DNA of 64,000 nucleotides from Modicisalibacter sp033446685 (GCF_033446685.1 NZ_JAWQLY010000001.1:186001-250000); one strand, 5' to 3'; counted from the stretch's first letter, positions 46,900 to 55,965 are shown. The notes: generated by a model from the sequence alone, not told the origin. Numbers and translations are program-made.

Positions 46900-46905
46900 T
46901 ATAAT
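46900..46905 (+). promoter_or_regulatory. -10 element upstream of sufE
   Basis: A perfect TATAAT lies 28 bp before the sufE start with no good -35; a probable promoter separating sufE from the recombinase gene. Confidence 0.35.
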
Positions 46906-46933
46906 CAGCAATACGACCGATCGAGGAGAGACC

Positions 46934-47353
46934 ATGAGCGCTCAACAAGCCCAGGCCGAGCTGATCGAGGAGTTCGGTCTGTTCGACAACTGGATGGATC
47001 GCTACCAGTACATCATCGACATGGGCAAGCAGTTGCCGGCGTTTCCGGAAGAACTCAAGACACCGGAGACCAAGATCCAGGGCTGCCAGTCGAACGTATG
47101 GATCCATCATGAAAACCGCGCCGACGCCGTGCACTTCGAGGCGACGTCGGATGCCGCCATCGTGTCGGGGCTGATCGCCGTATTGATGCGCATCTACAAC
47201 GATCGTCCAGCCAGCGAGATCGTCGCCACTCAGCCGACGTTCCTCGAAGAGCTGGGGCTCGACAAGCACTTGTCGCCGACCCGTTCGAACGGCCTGCACG
47301 CGATGCTCAAGCGCATCTACGCCGTCGCCGAGCGGCAAGCGGTATCGGGCTGA
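46934..47353 (+). CDS. sufE: Cysteine desulfurase activator SufE
   Basis: A 139-residue SufE/CsdE-type sulfur acceptor; the active cysteine is C51 in KIQGCQSNVW, as in E. coli SufE. It accepts persulfide from SufS/CsdA to support Fe-S assembly. No suf operon is nearby. A GAGGAGAG box lies 5 bp before the ATG. Convergent with yidD. Confidence 0.94.
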   Translation: MSAQQAQAELIEEFGLFDNWMDRYQYIIDMGKQLPAFPEELKTPETKIQGCQSNVWIHHENRADAVHFEATSDAAIVSGLIAVLMRIYNDRPASEIVATQPTFLEELGLDKHLSPTRSNGLHAMLKRIYAVAERQAVSG

Positions 47354-47395
47354 TTCAAGCGGTATCCGGGGTGATCGACCGCGCGCAAGGCCGTT

Positions 47396-47692
47396 CTAGC
47401 GGGTATCGTTCGTCGTCGAGGCGGACTCGCCGGACGCCGGCTGTCGACAGCCCGGACATTCCGGCACCGGGTCGATGCCGCCGGCATGCCAAGGGTGGCA
47501 TTTGGCGATGCGCTTGAGTGCCAGCCAGCCACCCCGGGCCGGACCGTGGAGGCGCAACGCCTCGATCGCATAGTTCGAGCAGCTCGGCCAGAAGCGACAG
47601 CGCGGGCCGAGCAGGGGACTGATCAAGTATTGATAGCCGCGTAGCAGAACCACCAGCAGCCCCGTCGAGATTCTTCGCAGCAGGCGAGCCAT
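47396..47692 (-). CDS. yidD: Membrane protein insertion efficiency factor YidD
   Basis: A 98-residue YidD with GYQYLISPLLGPRCRFWPSC and SNYAIEALRLHG, then KRIAKCHPWHAGGIDPVP, the conserved Cys/Trp/His signature. An amphipathic membrane-binding N-terminus is present. YidD assists YidC insertion and normally sits between rnpA and yidC; here it follows hisI by 4 bp, an unusual position. The start at 47692 follows the hisI stop closely. Confidence 0.92.
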   Translation of the reverse strand: MARLLRRISTGLLVVLLRGYQYLISPLLGPRCRFWPSCSNYAIEALRLHGPARGGWLALKRIAKCHPWHAGGIDPVPECPGCRQPASGESASTTNDTR

Positions 47693-47696
47693 GCGT

Positions 47697-48146
47697 TTAC
47701 CGCTTGCCGCCATTGCGGTAAAGCGTGGCCGGATCCACCAGCGGCTCGGCGTCGACCTCGCCACCTTGCGCGTCGAGGGCGATATAAAAGCAGCTACGCC
47801 GACCGGTATGGCAGGCAGGCCCGGCCTGGTCGACGCCGAGCAGCAAGGCGTCGCCATCGCAGTCCACTCGTGCGCTTAGCAGATTCTGCACCTGGCCCGA
47901 GGACTCGCCCTTGCGCCACAGTTTCGCGCGCGAGCGCGACCAATAGCAGACCCGCCCGCTGGCCAAGGTCTCCTCGAGCGCCTGACGGTTCATCCAGGCC
48001 ATCATCAAGACTTCGCCACTGTCGTGCTGTTGGGCGATCGCCGGGATCAGGCCGGCGTCGTTCCAGCGCACTGCATCGAGGAGCGCATCGGCGGTCAGGC
48101 GCTCGCCACGCGGAGCGGACTCCAGGGATTTGAACAATTCGCTCAT
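47697..48146 (-). CDS. hisI: Phosphoribosyl-AMP cyclohydrolase
   Basis: A 149-residue HisI (cyclohydrolase only; no HisE domain is fused). Motifs MMAWMNRQAL, CYWSRSRAKLWRKGESSG and the zinc segment VDCDGDALLLGVDQ...CHTGRRSCFY are present. It opens the purine ring in step three of histidine synthesis. HisE and other his genes are absent from the window. It is upstream of yidD on the same strand. Confidence 0.93.
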   Translation of the reverse strand: MSELFKSLESAPRGERLTADALLDAVRWNDAGLIPAIAQQHDSGEVLMMAWMNRQALEETLASGRVCYWSRSRAKLWRKGESSGQVQNLLSARVDCDGDALLLGVDQAGPACHTGRRSCFYIALDAQGGEVDAEPLVDPATLYRNGGKR

Positions 48147-48211
48147 GGGGTTCCGTTACGTTTCAGGACGCCGCTTGGGGGCGGCGGGATCGGGGTTTCT
48201 CGTCGCGCCTA

Positions 48212-48664
48212 TCAGGATTCGGCCAGCGCCAACTGGCAAGCGTCGCAGGTGCCCAATAGCTCGATGGTCTGGCGGTCGACGCGGAAGCCGAGCTGGGCGG
48301 AACGCTGGCTGAGTTGCGCGCTGACTTCGTCGAGGTGCAGCTCCTCGACCCGGCCGCAGTCGCGGCAAATCAGCAACTGGAAGCCGTGGCGGTGCTCGGG
48401 GCAGGGGCAGGCGACGTAGGCGTTGAGCGATTCGATGCGATGCACCAAGCCCTGTTCGATCAGGAAGTCGAGCGCGCGATAGACCGTCGGCGGCCGGGCC
48501 GCGGCATGCTCCGCCGCCAGCTTGTCGAGCAGGTCATAGGCCTTGAGGCCGCCGGGCGAGGCGGAGATCATTTCCAGCACGCGACGCCTGATCGGCGTGA
48601 AGCGTACGCCACGCTGGTGGCACTGGCGCTCGGCCTGCTGTGTCAGGGTCTGGGTATCGGGCAT
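48212..48664 (-). CDS. zur: Fur-family zinc uptake regulator Zur
   Basis: A 150-residue Fur-family repressor with winged helix (FTPIRRRVLEMISASPGGLKAY), PPTVYRALDFLIEQGLVHR and two zinc-type CxxC pairs (CRDC near 100 and CDAC near 142). The Cys pattern fits Zur better than Fur. No znuABC genes are visible. It is 65 bp upstream of hisI on the same strand, so regulation of that unit by zinc is conceivable. Confidence 0.85.
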   Translation of the reverse strand: MPDTQTLTQQAERQCHQRGVRFTPIRRRVLEMISASPGGLKAYDLLDKLAAEHAAARPPTVYRALDFLIEQGLVHRIESLNAYVACPCPEHRHGFQLLICRDCGRVEELHLDEVSAQLSQRSAQLGFRVDRQTIELLGTCDACQLALAES

Positions 48665-48750
48665 CTGCAGCGCATCGGCAAATCGTGGGACACCTATTCT
48701 ACGCTCCTGAACGATGAGCGGCCAGGCGCGTGGGTGAGGCGGCCGGGACC

Positions 48751-48778
48751 GAGCCCCGCGCGAACAGCGCGGGGGCTC
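48751..48778 (-). terminator. Hairpin at the end of the RND operon
   Basis: GAGCCCCGCGC, five-base loop, GCGCGGGGGCTC (one bulged G). Strong stem just past the RND permease stop, but without a T-run. Confidence 0.45.
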
Positions 48779-48784
48779 GTGCGC

Positions 48785-51700
48785 TCAGTGGCTGGGCTGC
48801 ACCTCGTGGCCGGCATCGCGAATCGCGTTGTGATCGCGGGCCAGCAGGATGTAGAACGCCGGCAGGACGAACAGCGTGAACAGCGTGCCGATGCCGAGCC
48901 CCGAGGCGATGGTCAGGCCGATGTCGAAGCGGCTGACGGCGCCCGCACCGGTGGCGATCAGCAAGGGTACCATGGCCACGATCAAGGCCACCGAGGTCAT
49001 GATGATCGGCCGCAGGCGAATCGTCGCCGCCTCGATGACCGCCTGACGCTTGTCGAGGCCGCGCTCGTGCTGCAGCGTGTTGGCGAACTCGACGATCAGG
49101 ATGCCGTTCTTGGCGACGACTCCAATCAGCGTGATCAGCCCGACCTGGGTATAGATGTTGATCGTCGAGACCCCCAGCGTGATGAAGGCCATCGCGCCGG
49201 CCACCGACATCGGTACCGAGACCAGAATGATCAGTGGGTCGCGCCAGCTTTCGAACTGCGCGGCGAGAACCAGATAGATCACCAACAGCGACAGAAAGAA
49301 GGTCAGGATCAAGGCGCTTCCCTGATTCATCAGTTGCCGCGAGGCGCCGGCATAATTCACCGAGTAGTCCGCCGTGAGCGTTTCGGCCGCACTCTGGTTG
49401 AGCCAGGCCAGGGCATCGCCCAGGGCCACGCCGGGGCGCGGTACGCCTTCCAGCGTCAGAGCGTTGAGCTGCTGGAACTGGGTGCGTTTGGAGGGTTCGA
49501 CGCCGCGCTCGAAGCTGACCAGGCTGCCGAGCGGCACCTGGTCCCCCGAGTCGGCGGTGATGTAGTAATTCTCGATCATCGAGGCGTCGAGCCGGTAGGA
49601 CTGGTCGACTTGGGGAATCACCTTGTAGCTGCGGCCCTCCATGCTGAAGCGGTTGACGAAGCCTTCGCCGAGCAACGTGGCCAGGGTCTGGCCAACGTCG
49701 GCCATGGTCAGGCCCAGGTCGGCGACGCGGTCGCGGTCGATGCGGATGTTGGTCACCGGCCGGTCGAGGTTGATCGATTTGCGCAGGAAGGCGAAGTTGC
49801 CGCTGGCCATGGCCTTGCCGAGCAGCTCGTCGGCGGTGGCATTGAGCTCCTCGAAGCTGTTGGCGGAGGTCAGCACGAACTGGATCGGCAGGCCGCCACT
49901 CGAGCCGGGTAGGGAGGGCGGCGCAAAGGCCGCGGTCTGCAGGCCGGTCACCCTGCCCAGTGCCGCCTGCAGGGGCGGCATGACTTCCATCTGCGAAATG
50001 TCGCGTTCGCTCCAGGGCTTCATCTTGAAGCCGCCGAATACCGTATCGGCGCTGGTGCCGCCGAGGATCATGAAGGTCTCGTCGTAGCCGTCGATCTGCT
50101 CGGCTCCGGCCTGTATGTCGTTGGCGAAGCGCTTTAGGTAGTCCAGCGTTGCGGTCTGGGGCGCCGTTCCCTGGAAGAAGATGATGCCCTGATCCTCGTT
50201 CGGCGCCAGTTCGCTCTGGCTGGTAATGAACATGAAGTAGATCGACACCAATACTACTACGGCGAAAACGACCAGCACCGAGACCGTCTGAAGCGCCCGC
50301 GACAGCAGCGAACGGTAGCCGTTGGCCAGGCCGTTGAACGTGGCTTCGACGCCACGCTCGAAGCGCGACGGATCGCCGTGCGGCTTGAGTACCTTGCCGG
50401 CCAGCATCGGCGAGAGGGTCAGGGCGATGATCCCCGAGATCACCACCGCACCGGCCAGGGTGAAAGCGAACTCGGTGAACAGCGAGCCGACCAGCCCGCC
50501 CATGAAACCGATCGGCGCATAGACGGCGACCAGCGTGGTGGTCATGGCGATGATCGGCGTGGCCATCTCGCGGGCGCCGTTCAGGGCGGCCTCGAATTTG
50601 CTTTCGCCAGCTTCGATGTGACGATGGACGTTCTCGACGATGATGATCGCGTCATCGACCACCAGCCCGATCGCCAGCACCATTGACAGCAGCGTCAGCA
50701 GATTGAGCGAGAAGCCCATCAACAGCATCACGAACGCGGCGCCGATCAACGACAGCGGAACCGCCACGGCGGGAACCAGTGCCGCACGGAACGAACCCAG
50801 CGAGAGAAAGATAACCACCAGCACGATCACCAGCGCCTCGAGCAGCGTCTTGACTACCTCGTTGATCGAATCCTCGATGAACTCGGAGGCATCGTAGGGC
50901 AGTACCACGTCGAGCCCGCTCGGTAGCTGGCGATGGATCTCCGGCATCGTTTCGCGCACGGCCCGGGCCACGTCCAGCGGGTTGGCGCCCGGCGCCTGTT
51001 CGATGGCCATGAAACTCGCCGGCGTGCCGTTGTACCAGGCGGTGCTGTCATAGCTTTCCGCTCCCAGCTCGGTGCGGGCGATGTCGCGCAGCCGCACCAG
51101 GTCGCCGTCGTCGTTGCGCACCACCAGATCCTCGAATTGCTCGGGATCGATGATGTCGGTGTTGGCGGTCAGATTGACGGCCACGAACTCGCTGCGCGTC
51201 TTGCCGACGCCGGCCTGGTAATTGTTGCTCTCGAGCACCGCGACGACCTCTTGCGGCGTGACGTCGAGCGCGGCCATGCGCTGGGGATCGAGCCAGATGC
51301 GCATGGCGAAACCCTGGCCGTAGATACGTGCCTTGGCGACCCCGGACAGCGCCTGCAGCTTGGGCTGGACGACGCGGGTCAGATAGTCGGTGATCTGCGG
51401 CACCGGCATCTCGCCGGAATAAAACGCCAGGTACATCAGTGCCGTCGAGTCGCCGGTAGAGGACTCGATGACCGGACTCTCCGCGGCTTCGGGCAGCACG
51501 CTGCGCTGACTCGCCACCTTGGCCTGGATTTCGGCCAGCGCGGCATTGGCATCGTAGTTGAGCGTCATATGCACCTCGATGGTCGAGGCGCCCTGGATGC
51601 TCTGCGAATCGATATAGTCGATGCCGTCGGCTTCGGCGATGGCCTGTTGAAGGGGGGTGGACACGAAGCCCTGCACCAGTTCGGAACTGGCCCCGGGATA

Positions 51701-51850
51701 GGACGTGGTGACCGTGATCACGGTGCTTTCCAGTTGTGGGTACTGGCGCACTTCCATATCCATCGCGGCGCGCAGGCCCATCAACAGGATCAGCAGGCTG
51801 ATCACGGTGGCCAGAACCGGCCGGTGGACGAAGATGTCTGTGAACTTCAT
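48785..51850 (-). CDS. RND multidrug efflux permease (HAE1 type)
   Basis: A 1021-residue RND transporter with twelve membrane helices and two large periplasmic loops. The proton-relay Asp pair is in LVVDDAIIIVENV; the AcrB-like N-terminus is MKFTDIFVHRPVLATVISLL. Similarity by eye is to HAE1 family members of the MexK/VmeB/MdtB type; the substrate cannot be named. The start overlaps the stop of the adaptor gene by one base (TGATG). No outer membrane factor gene is present, so it probably uses a TolC elsewhere. Confidence 0.9.
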   Translation of the reverse strand: MKFTDIFVHRPVLATVISLLILLMGLRAAMDMEVRQYPQLESTVITVTTSYPGASSELVQGFVSTPLQQAIAEADGIDYIDSQSIQGASTIEVHMTLNYDANAALAEIQAKVASQRSVLPEAAESPVIESSTGDSTALMYLAFYSGEMPVPQITDYLTRVVQPKLQALSGVAKARIYGQGFAMRIWLDPQRMAALDVTPQEVVAVLESNNYQAGVGKTRSEFVAVNLTANTDIIDPEQFEDLVVRNDDGDLVRLRDIARTELGAESYDSTAWYNGTPASFMAIEQAPGANPLDVARAVRETMPEIHRQLPSGLDVVLPYDASEFIEDSINEVVKTLLEALVIVLVVIFLSLGSFRAALVPAVAVPLSLIGAAFVMLLMGFSLNLLTLLSMVLAIGLVVDDAIIIVENVHRHIEAGESKFEAALNGAREMATPIIAMTTTLVAVYAPIGFMGGLVGSLFTEFAFTLAGAVVISGIIALTLSPMLAGKVLKPHGDPSRFERGVEATFNGLANGYRSLLSRALQTVSVLVVFAVVVLVSIYFMFITSQSELAPNEDQGIIFFQGTAPQTATLDYLKRFANDIQAGAEQIDGYDETFMILGGTSADTVFGGFKMKPWSERDISQMEVMPPLQAALGRVTGLQTAAFAPPSLPGSSGGLPIQFVLTSANSFEELNATADELLGKAMASGNFAFLRKSINLDRPVTNIRIDRDRVADLGLTMADVGQTLATLLGEGFVNRFSMEGRSYKVIPQVDQSYRLDASMIENYYITADSGDQVPLGSLVSFERGVEPSKRTQFQQLNALTLEGVPRPGVALGDALAWLNQSAAETLTADYSVNYAGASRQLMNQGSALILTFFLSLLVIYLVLAAQFESWRDPLIILVSVPMSVAGAMAFITLGVSTINIYTQVGLITLIGVVAKNGILIVEFANTLQHERGLDKRQAVIEAATIRLRPIIMTSVALIVAMVPLLIATGAGAVSRFDIGLTIASGLGIGTLFTLFVLPAFYILLARDHNAIRDAGHEVQPSH

Positions 51851-52992
51851 CAGCCCTGCGCCTCCGCGTTCGACACCTCGGTGTCAGCGGCCGGCGCGTC
51901 TGCGTTGCCCTCGCTGTCGCCGCCCTTGACCTGAATCGGCTGACCGTCGCGCAGTCGTAGCTGACCGGTGGCGACGACACGGTCGCCGGGCTCGAGTCCT
52001 TCGATAATCTCTACCTGGTCGCCACGCAACTGACCAATGCTGACCTGGGCGCGCTGGGCGATCGTCTGGCCCTGATCGTTCTCGACGATCTTGAATACGT
52101 AGTCGCCATAGGTATTGAAGGCGAGGGCGGTACGCGGCAGCGTCGGCACGCTGACGGTGTCCGGCGCCAGGGTGCGTACGTCGGCGAACATCCCCGGACG
52201 CAGCAGGTGCTCGGCGTTGCTGAGCTTGGCCCGGACATCCAGCGTTCGGCTGCTTTCATCGACGGTCGGTGCCACGGCCTCGATTACGCCGTCGAAAGCC
52301 CGCTCGGAAAACGCCGCCACATGGATCTGTACCTGGCGACCGGCCTGCACCTGGTCGAGCTGTTTTTCGGCCACGCTGTAGTCGACGTAGATCGGGTCGA
52401 GCATGTTCAGCTCGACGATCGGCGTGCCGACGGCAATGTATTCCCCCAGGTCGACCTGACGCAGCCCGACCACGCCATCGAACGGCGCACGGATGGTCTT
52501 CTTGTCGAGCTGCGCTTGTTGCTGTGCAACATCAGCCCGGGCGGCCTGGTAGTTGGCCTGGGCCTCGTCGTATTGCGATTGCGAGATGGCGTTGCGCGGC
52601 AACAGGTCGGAGTAACGGCGGAACGTCTCGTTGGCCAGACGGGCCTGGGCTTCCAGGGCCGCCAACGCGGCCCGATCGACGCTGTCCTCGAGCTTGATGA
52701 GGATATCGCCACGTGCAACCCGTTGGCCGGATTCGAAGGCGATCTCGCTGACCACACCGGCGACTTCGTTGGAAACCGCCACGCCGTTGATCGCACGCAG
52801 CGAACCGACCGACTTGATCTCCGGCCGCCAAGCTTTGGCGTCCAGGGTGACGCTATCGACCGGCGTCGGTGGTTGGGCTTGTGACATCTGTTCGCCCATT
52901 TTCTGCATCTGCAGAAACTTCCAGCCAAAGATCCCTCCGAGGATCACGGCCAGCAGTGCCAGGACGACGATCATGCGTACGGCGGTTTTCAT
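51850..52992 (-). CDS. RND efflux periplasmic adaptor (membrane fusion protein)
   Basis: A 380-residue MFP: an N-terminal signal-anchor (about 5-25), a barrel-sandwich hybrid with LKLEDSVDRAALAALEAQ-like coiled-coil hairpin (about 95-170), and beta-barrel (SNAEHLLRPGMFADV). It bridges the RND pump to the outer membrane. The start at 52992 is chosen because the upstream extension to 53133 is not protein-like. No lipobox is seen. Confidence 0.9.
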   Translation of the reverse strand: MKTAVRMIVVLALLAVILGGIFGWKFLQMQKMGEQMSQAQPPTPVDSVTLDAKAWRPEIKSVGSLRAINGVAVSNEVAGVVSEIAFESGQRVARGDILIKLEDSVDRAALAALEAQARLANETFRRYSDLLPRNAISQSQYDEAQANYQAARADVAQQQAQLDKKTIRAPFDGVVGLRQVDLGEYIAVGTPIVELNMLDPIYVDYSVAEKQLDQVQAGRQVQIHVAAFSERAFDGVIEAVAPTVDESSRTLDVRAKLSNAEHLLRPGMFADVRTLAPDTVSVPTLPRTALAFNTYGDYVFKIVENDQGQTIAQRAQVSIGQLRGDQVEIIEGLEPGDRVVATGQLRLRDGQPIQVKGGDSEGNADAPAADTEVSNAEAQG

Positions 52993-53179
52993 GCGCGATT
53001 TCCGAATCAAGCTGAGCGGGTAACCGCGTATCATGCGAGTAACGCATCCCGAAAGCCAGTAGTCGGAAGTCGCAAGTATCAACGCGCATAAGATCAAACA
53101 GGGAAGGAGACGACTGCACGACAAGAGCGGCAAAAGGCGTGATAACGAACGAATCGAATGATCCGCATCACTGATTTAA

Positions 53180-53195
53180 CATAATATATATTATG
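53180..53195. promoter_or_regulatory. Perfect 16-bp AT palindrome
   Basis: CATAATATATATTATG is a perfect inverted repeat 188 bp upstream of the efflux adaptor start. A possible operator (for example for a TetR- or MarR-type repressor) or an AT-rich promoter core. Regulator unknown. Confidence 0.45.
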
Positions 53196-53240
53196 CGAAT
53201 TCAGGCTTGCGCTCATGAGATGGCTGCAGGTACGAAACAA

Positions 53241-53267
53241 GACGGCCCCGTCTGTTACGGAGCCGTC
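53241..53267 (-). terminator. Terminator of ectABC
   Basis: On the minus strand GACGGCTCCGT, loop AACAG, ACGGGGCCGTC (one mismatch), followed by TTGTTT. It lies 39 bp past the ectC stop. Confidence 0.72.
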
Positions 53268-53305
53268 TCGTGTAGCTATCGTCTATAACCGTTGGCGAGC
53301 CAGGT

Positions 53306-53701
53306 TCAGAGCTCTTCGGACGGCGCATAGGAGCCATCGGGACGATGGTCTTCCTTGCCGGTCAAGCCCGGAGTGAAGACACAGGCCAGCACCAATGTTT
53401 CCGATGCGCGCAGCATGTGATCGTCGTGCTGGTCGAGAATGTATATGTCGCCCGGACCGATCGGCCAGATCTTGCCGTCGGCCAGCGTCTCGACTTCACC
53501 CTTGCCTTCGATGCAATAGACCGCTTCGAAGTGATGCTTGTAGTGGATATGGGTCTCGGTGCCACCGAAGATCCGTGTGATGTGGAATGAGCATTTGCCG
53601 CCGTCATCGGCCAGCGACAACCGCGTGCTGTCCCAGTTGCCATTCGCTGCGGTAACCAGCCGGTCGGTCTGGCGCGCTTCCTCGAGATTGCGAACGATCA
53701 T
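53306..53701 (-). CDS. ectC: L-ectoine synthase
   Basis: A 131-residue cupin-type enzyme that cyclises N-gamma-acetyl-diaminobutyrate to ectoine. The cupin core FGGTETHIHYKHHFEAVYCIE and the C-terminal GPGDIYILDQHDDHMLRA provide the metal-binding residues. Length and sequence are close to Halomonas EctC. Start is ATG 53701; the longer frame from 53758 is unlikely. It is 99 bp downstream of ectB and is the last ectABC gene. Confidence 0.96.
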   Translation of the reverse strand: MIVRNLEEARQTDRLVTAANGNWDSTRLSLADDGGKCSFHITRIFGGTETHIHYKHHFEAVYCIEGKGEVETLADGKIWPIGPGDIYILDQHDDHMLRASETLVLACVFTPGLTGKEDHRPDGSYAPSEEL

Positions 53702-53800
53702 AGTGATCTCCTTGGTATGACAAGCCGACTGGGTGTCGACGGGTGACTGAGTCACCATTCGCCAACTCGCTGCGAGCGGCGCGATGGTGACTCCAGAGTA

Positions 53801-55066
53801 TCAGCTGAAGGCCTGGTGGGTACTTGATTCCAGAATATCCAGACCTTCGAGCAGATCCTCGTCGGTAATCGTCAGCGGGCACAGGCACTTGACCACTTCG
53901 CCATCCTGGCCACTGGTTTCGATGATAAGACCGTTCTCGAACGCCTTGTGGGTGATCTTGTCGGCGATGTCGCCGCTGCCCACATCGATGCCGCGCATCA
54001 GGCCGCGGCCACGCTCGCTGGCCTCGATGCCCTGCTCGCCCAGCCAGGCGGCGATTTTCTGGAAGCGCTCTTCGACGATCCGACCCTTGCGCTGAACGTC
54101 ACGCTCGAAGACGTCGTCGCTCCAATACTTGCGCATGGCGGCGGCGGCGGTCGTGAAGGCCAGATTGAAGCCGCGGAACGTGCCGTTGTACTGGCCGGGC
54201 TTCCACTTGTCGAGCTCGGGGCGCATCAGCACATGCGCGAACGGCAAGCCATAGCCGGACAGCGATTTGGAATTGGTGACGATGTCGGGCTTGATGCCGG
54301 CATGCTCGAAGCTGAAGAACTTGCCGGTACGCCCGCAACCCGCCTGGATGTCGTCGATGATCAGTAGGATATCGTTGGCTCGGCAGATGCTCTCCAGACG
54401 CTTTAGCCACTCGAGGCCGGCAACGTTGATGCCGCCCTCGCCCTGCACCGTCTCGATGATCACGCCTGCCGGCGTATCGAGACCCCCGGACTTGTCGCCC
54501 AGCAGCTTCTCGAAGTAATCCAGCGTATCGGTCGCCTCGCCCATGTAACCGTCGAATGGCAGGAAGGAAGCGCCTTGCGTGGGAATGCCGCCGGTCGCCT
54601 CGCGGAACTTGCGGTTACCGGTAGTGGCCAGCGCGCCCATGGTCACGCCGTGGAAGCCGTTGGTGAAGGTGACGATGTTGTGACGTCCTTTGGCCACCCG
54701 TGCCAGACGGATCGCCGCCTCGACGGCGTTGGTGCCGGTCGGTCCCGGGAGATGCACCTTGTAGTCGAGCCCGCGGGGCTTGAGGATCACCTCCTCGAGG
54801 GTCTCGAGGTAGTCGCGCTTGGCGGCGGTCCAGAAATCCAGGCCATGGACGATGCCGTCTGAGGCCAGGTAGTCGACCAACGCCTGCTTGATGTGCGGGT
54901 TGTTGTGCCCATAATTGAGCGTGCCGGCACCGGCCAGGAAATCGATGTATTCACGGCCGCTTTCATCGGTCAGGCGGGCATTCTGCGCCTTGGTGAAAAC
55001 CACCGGGAAAGAGCGCGAATAGGTCCTGACTTCGGATTCCATGCGTTCGAGAATCTGTGTCTGCAT
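53801..55066 (-). CDS. ectB: Diaminobutyrate-2-oxoglutarate transaminase
   Basis: A 421-residue PLP-dependent class III aminotransferase, the same length as I recall for H. elongata EctB. The PLP-binding lysine is in VTNSKSLSGYG and the Asp in LLIIDDIQAGCGRTG. It converts aspartate semialdehyde to 2,4-diaminobutyrate using glutamate. A strong GGAGG box precedes ATG 55066; the gap from ectA is 104 bp. Confidence 0.97.
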   Translation of the reverse strand: MQTQILERMESEVRTYSRSFPVVFTKAQNARLTDESGREYIDFLAGAGTLNYGHNNPHIKQALVDYLASDGIVHGLDFWTAAKRDYLETLEEVILKPRGLDYKVHLPGPTGTNAVEAAIRLARVAKGRHNIVTFTNGFHGVTMGALATTGNRKFREATGGIPTQGASFLPFDGYMGEATDTLDYFEKLLGDKSGGLDTPAGVIIETVQGEGGINVAGLEWLKRLESICRANDILLIIDDIQAGCGRTGKFFSFEHAGIKPDIVTNSKSLSGYGLPFAHVLMRPELDKWKPGQYNGTFRGFNLAFTTAAAAMRKYWSDDVFERDVQRKGRIVEERFQKIAAWLGEQGIEASERGRGLMRGIDVGSGDIADKITHKAFENGLIIETSGQDGEVVKCLCPLTITDEDLLEGLDILESSTHQAFS

Positions 55067-55170
55067 TACGACCTCCGGGTCGATAGAGAATAGGAAGAGC
55101 GACGCGCGATGACATGGCGTCTAGAGCGGTGACGTCAGTAGAAACATGGCCCGTCGGCAACCGGGCGCGA

Positions 55171-55749
55171 TTAGATGCGTTCAGGATCGAAGGGCCCGAT
55201 ACGCACGAGGTTTTCCGGATCGTGCTCGCCACCGAGCTGGTCGGTGGAAAAGTACTCTCGGCTGTTCAGCGGCGCCTGCCAGCGATCGGCGAGGCGTTTG
55301 AACAATCCCCACGATGCCTGATTATCCGGCGTGATGGTGGTTTCCATGTGCCGCACCTGAGCCATTTGCGGGCGGCGCATCACGGCCTCGACTAGGCGCC
55401 GGGCCAGGCCCGTGCCACGCGCCTTCTCACCGACGGCGACCTGCCACAGGAAATAGGTATCCGGCGCGTTGCGCTTGGGGTAACCCGAGACGAAGCCGAC
55501 CACCTCGCCCTCTTCATCCGTGGCAACGGCACAGCTATCACGAAACTGGGTCGCCAACAGCAGATAGGCGTAGGCGGAATTGACGTCGAGCGGCGGGCAG
55601 GACTTGACGAGTTCGTAGATACCCCAGCCATCGTCAGTGGTGGGTTTGCGAATGAACAACGGGTTGTGATCATGACCCACTATGGCATCGGCAACACTGG
55701 GTTTCGCCAGGTCGGCCGAGGGGATGAAAGGCTGCGTTGTCATGTTCAT
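55171..55749 (-). CDS. ectA: Diaminobutyrate acetyltransferase
   Basis: A 192-residue GNAT-fold enzyme, exactly the recalled length of Halomonas EctA. The N-terminal PFIPSADLAKPSVADAIVGH and VAVGEKARGTGLARRLVEAV (acetyl-CoA loop) are characteristic. It acetylates 2,4-diaminobutyrate. ATG 55749 is chosen to match known EctA; 55743 is the next ATG. It is first in ectABC and has an osmotically controlled type of promoter upstream. No ectD (hydroxylase) or dedicated aspartokinase gene is in the window. Confidence 0.97.
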   Translation of the reverse strand: MNMTTQPFIPSADLAKPSVADAIVGHDHNPLFIRKPTTDDGWGIYELVKSCPPLDVNSAYAYLLLATQFRDSCAVATDEEGEVVGFVSGYPKRNAPDTYFLWQVAVGEKARGTGLARRLVEAVMRRPQMAQVRHMETTITPDNQASWGLFKRLADRWQAPLNSREYFSTDQLGGEHDPENLVRIGPFDPERI

Positions 55750-55835
55750 GAGTTCGGTTCGCCGTTGCGAATTTGGAAGAATTTTAACAGGCACTTAGGG
55801 ATAAATCAAAGAACCGGTTATTACTTGGGGCGCAC

Positions 55836-55864
55836 TCCATAATGGATAGTTATTAATTGGTCAA
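55836..55864 (-). promoter_or_regulatory. Candidate sigma-70 promoter of ectABC
   Basis: On the minus strand a -35 TTGACC (55859-55864) and -10 TATGGA (55836-55841) are separated by exactly 17 bp in AT-rich DNA, about 90 bp upstream of ectA. The region from 55800 to 55900 is AT-rich, as typical of osmoregulated ect promoters; a second sigma-S-type promoter may lie closer. Confidence 0.5.
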
Positions 55865-55965
55865 ATAATTCGCTACTGCAAGTCTAGACCAATCACGCGC
55901 TGTTATCGGTCGATGAATCCAGCGAGTGCTCCGAACGCCTCATGCGGAATTGACGATGCTGCAAA

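Larger units (their letters stand above)
52993..53305. other. 313-bp intergenic region between efflux adaptor and ectC
   Basis: No gene is seen. It holds the presumed efflux promoter, a perfect AT palindrome at 53180-53195, and the ectC terminator at 53241-53267 (listed separately). No adjacent TetR/LysR-type regulator gene is present. Confidence 0.6.
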
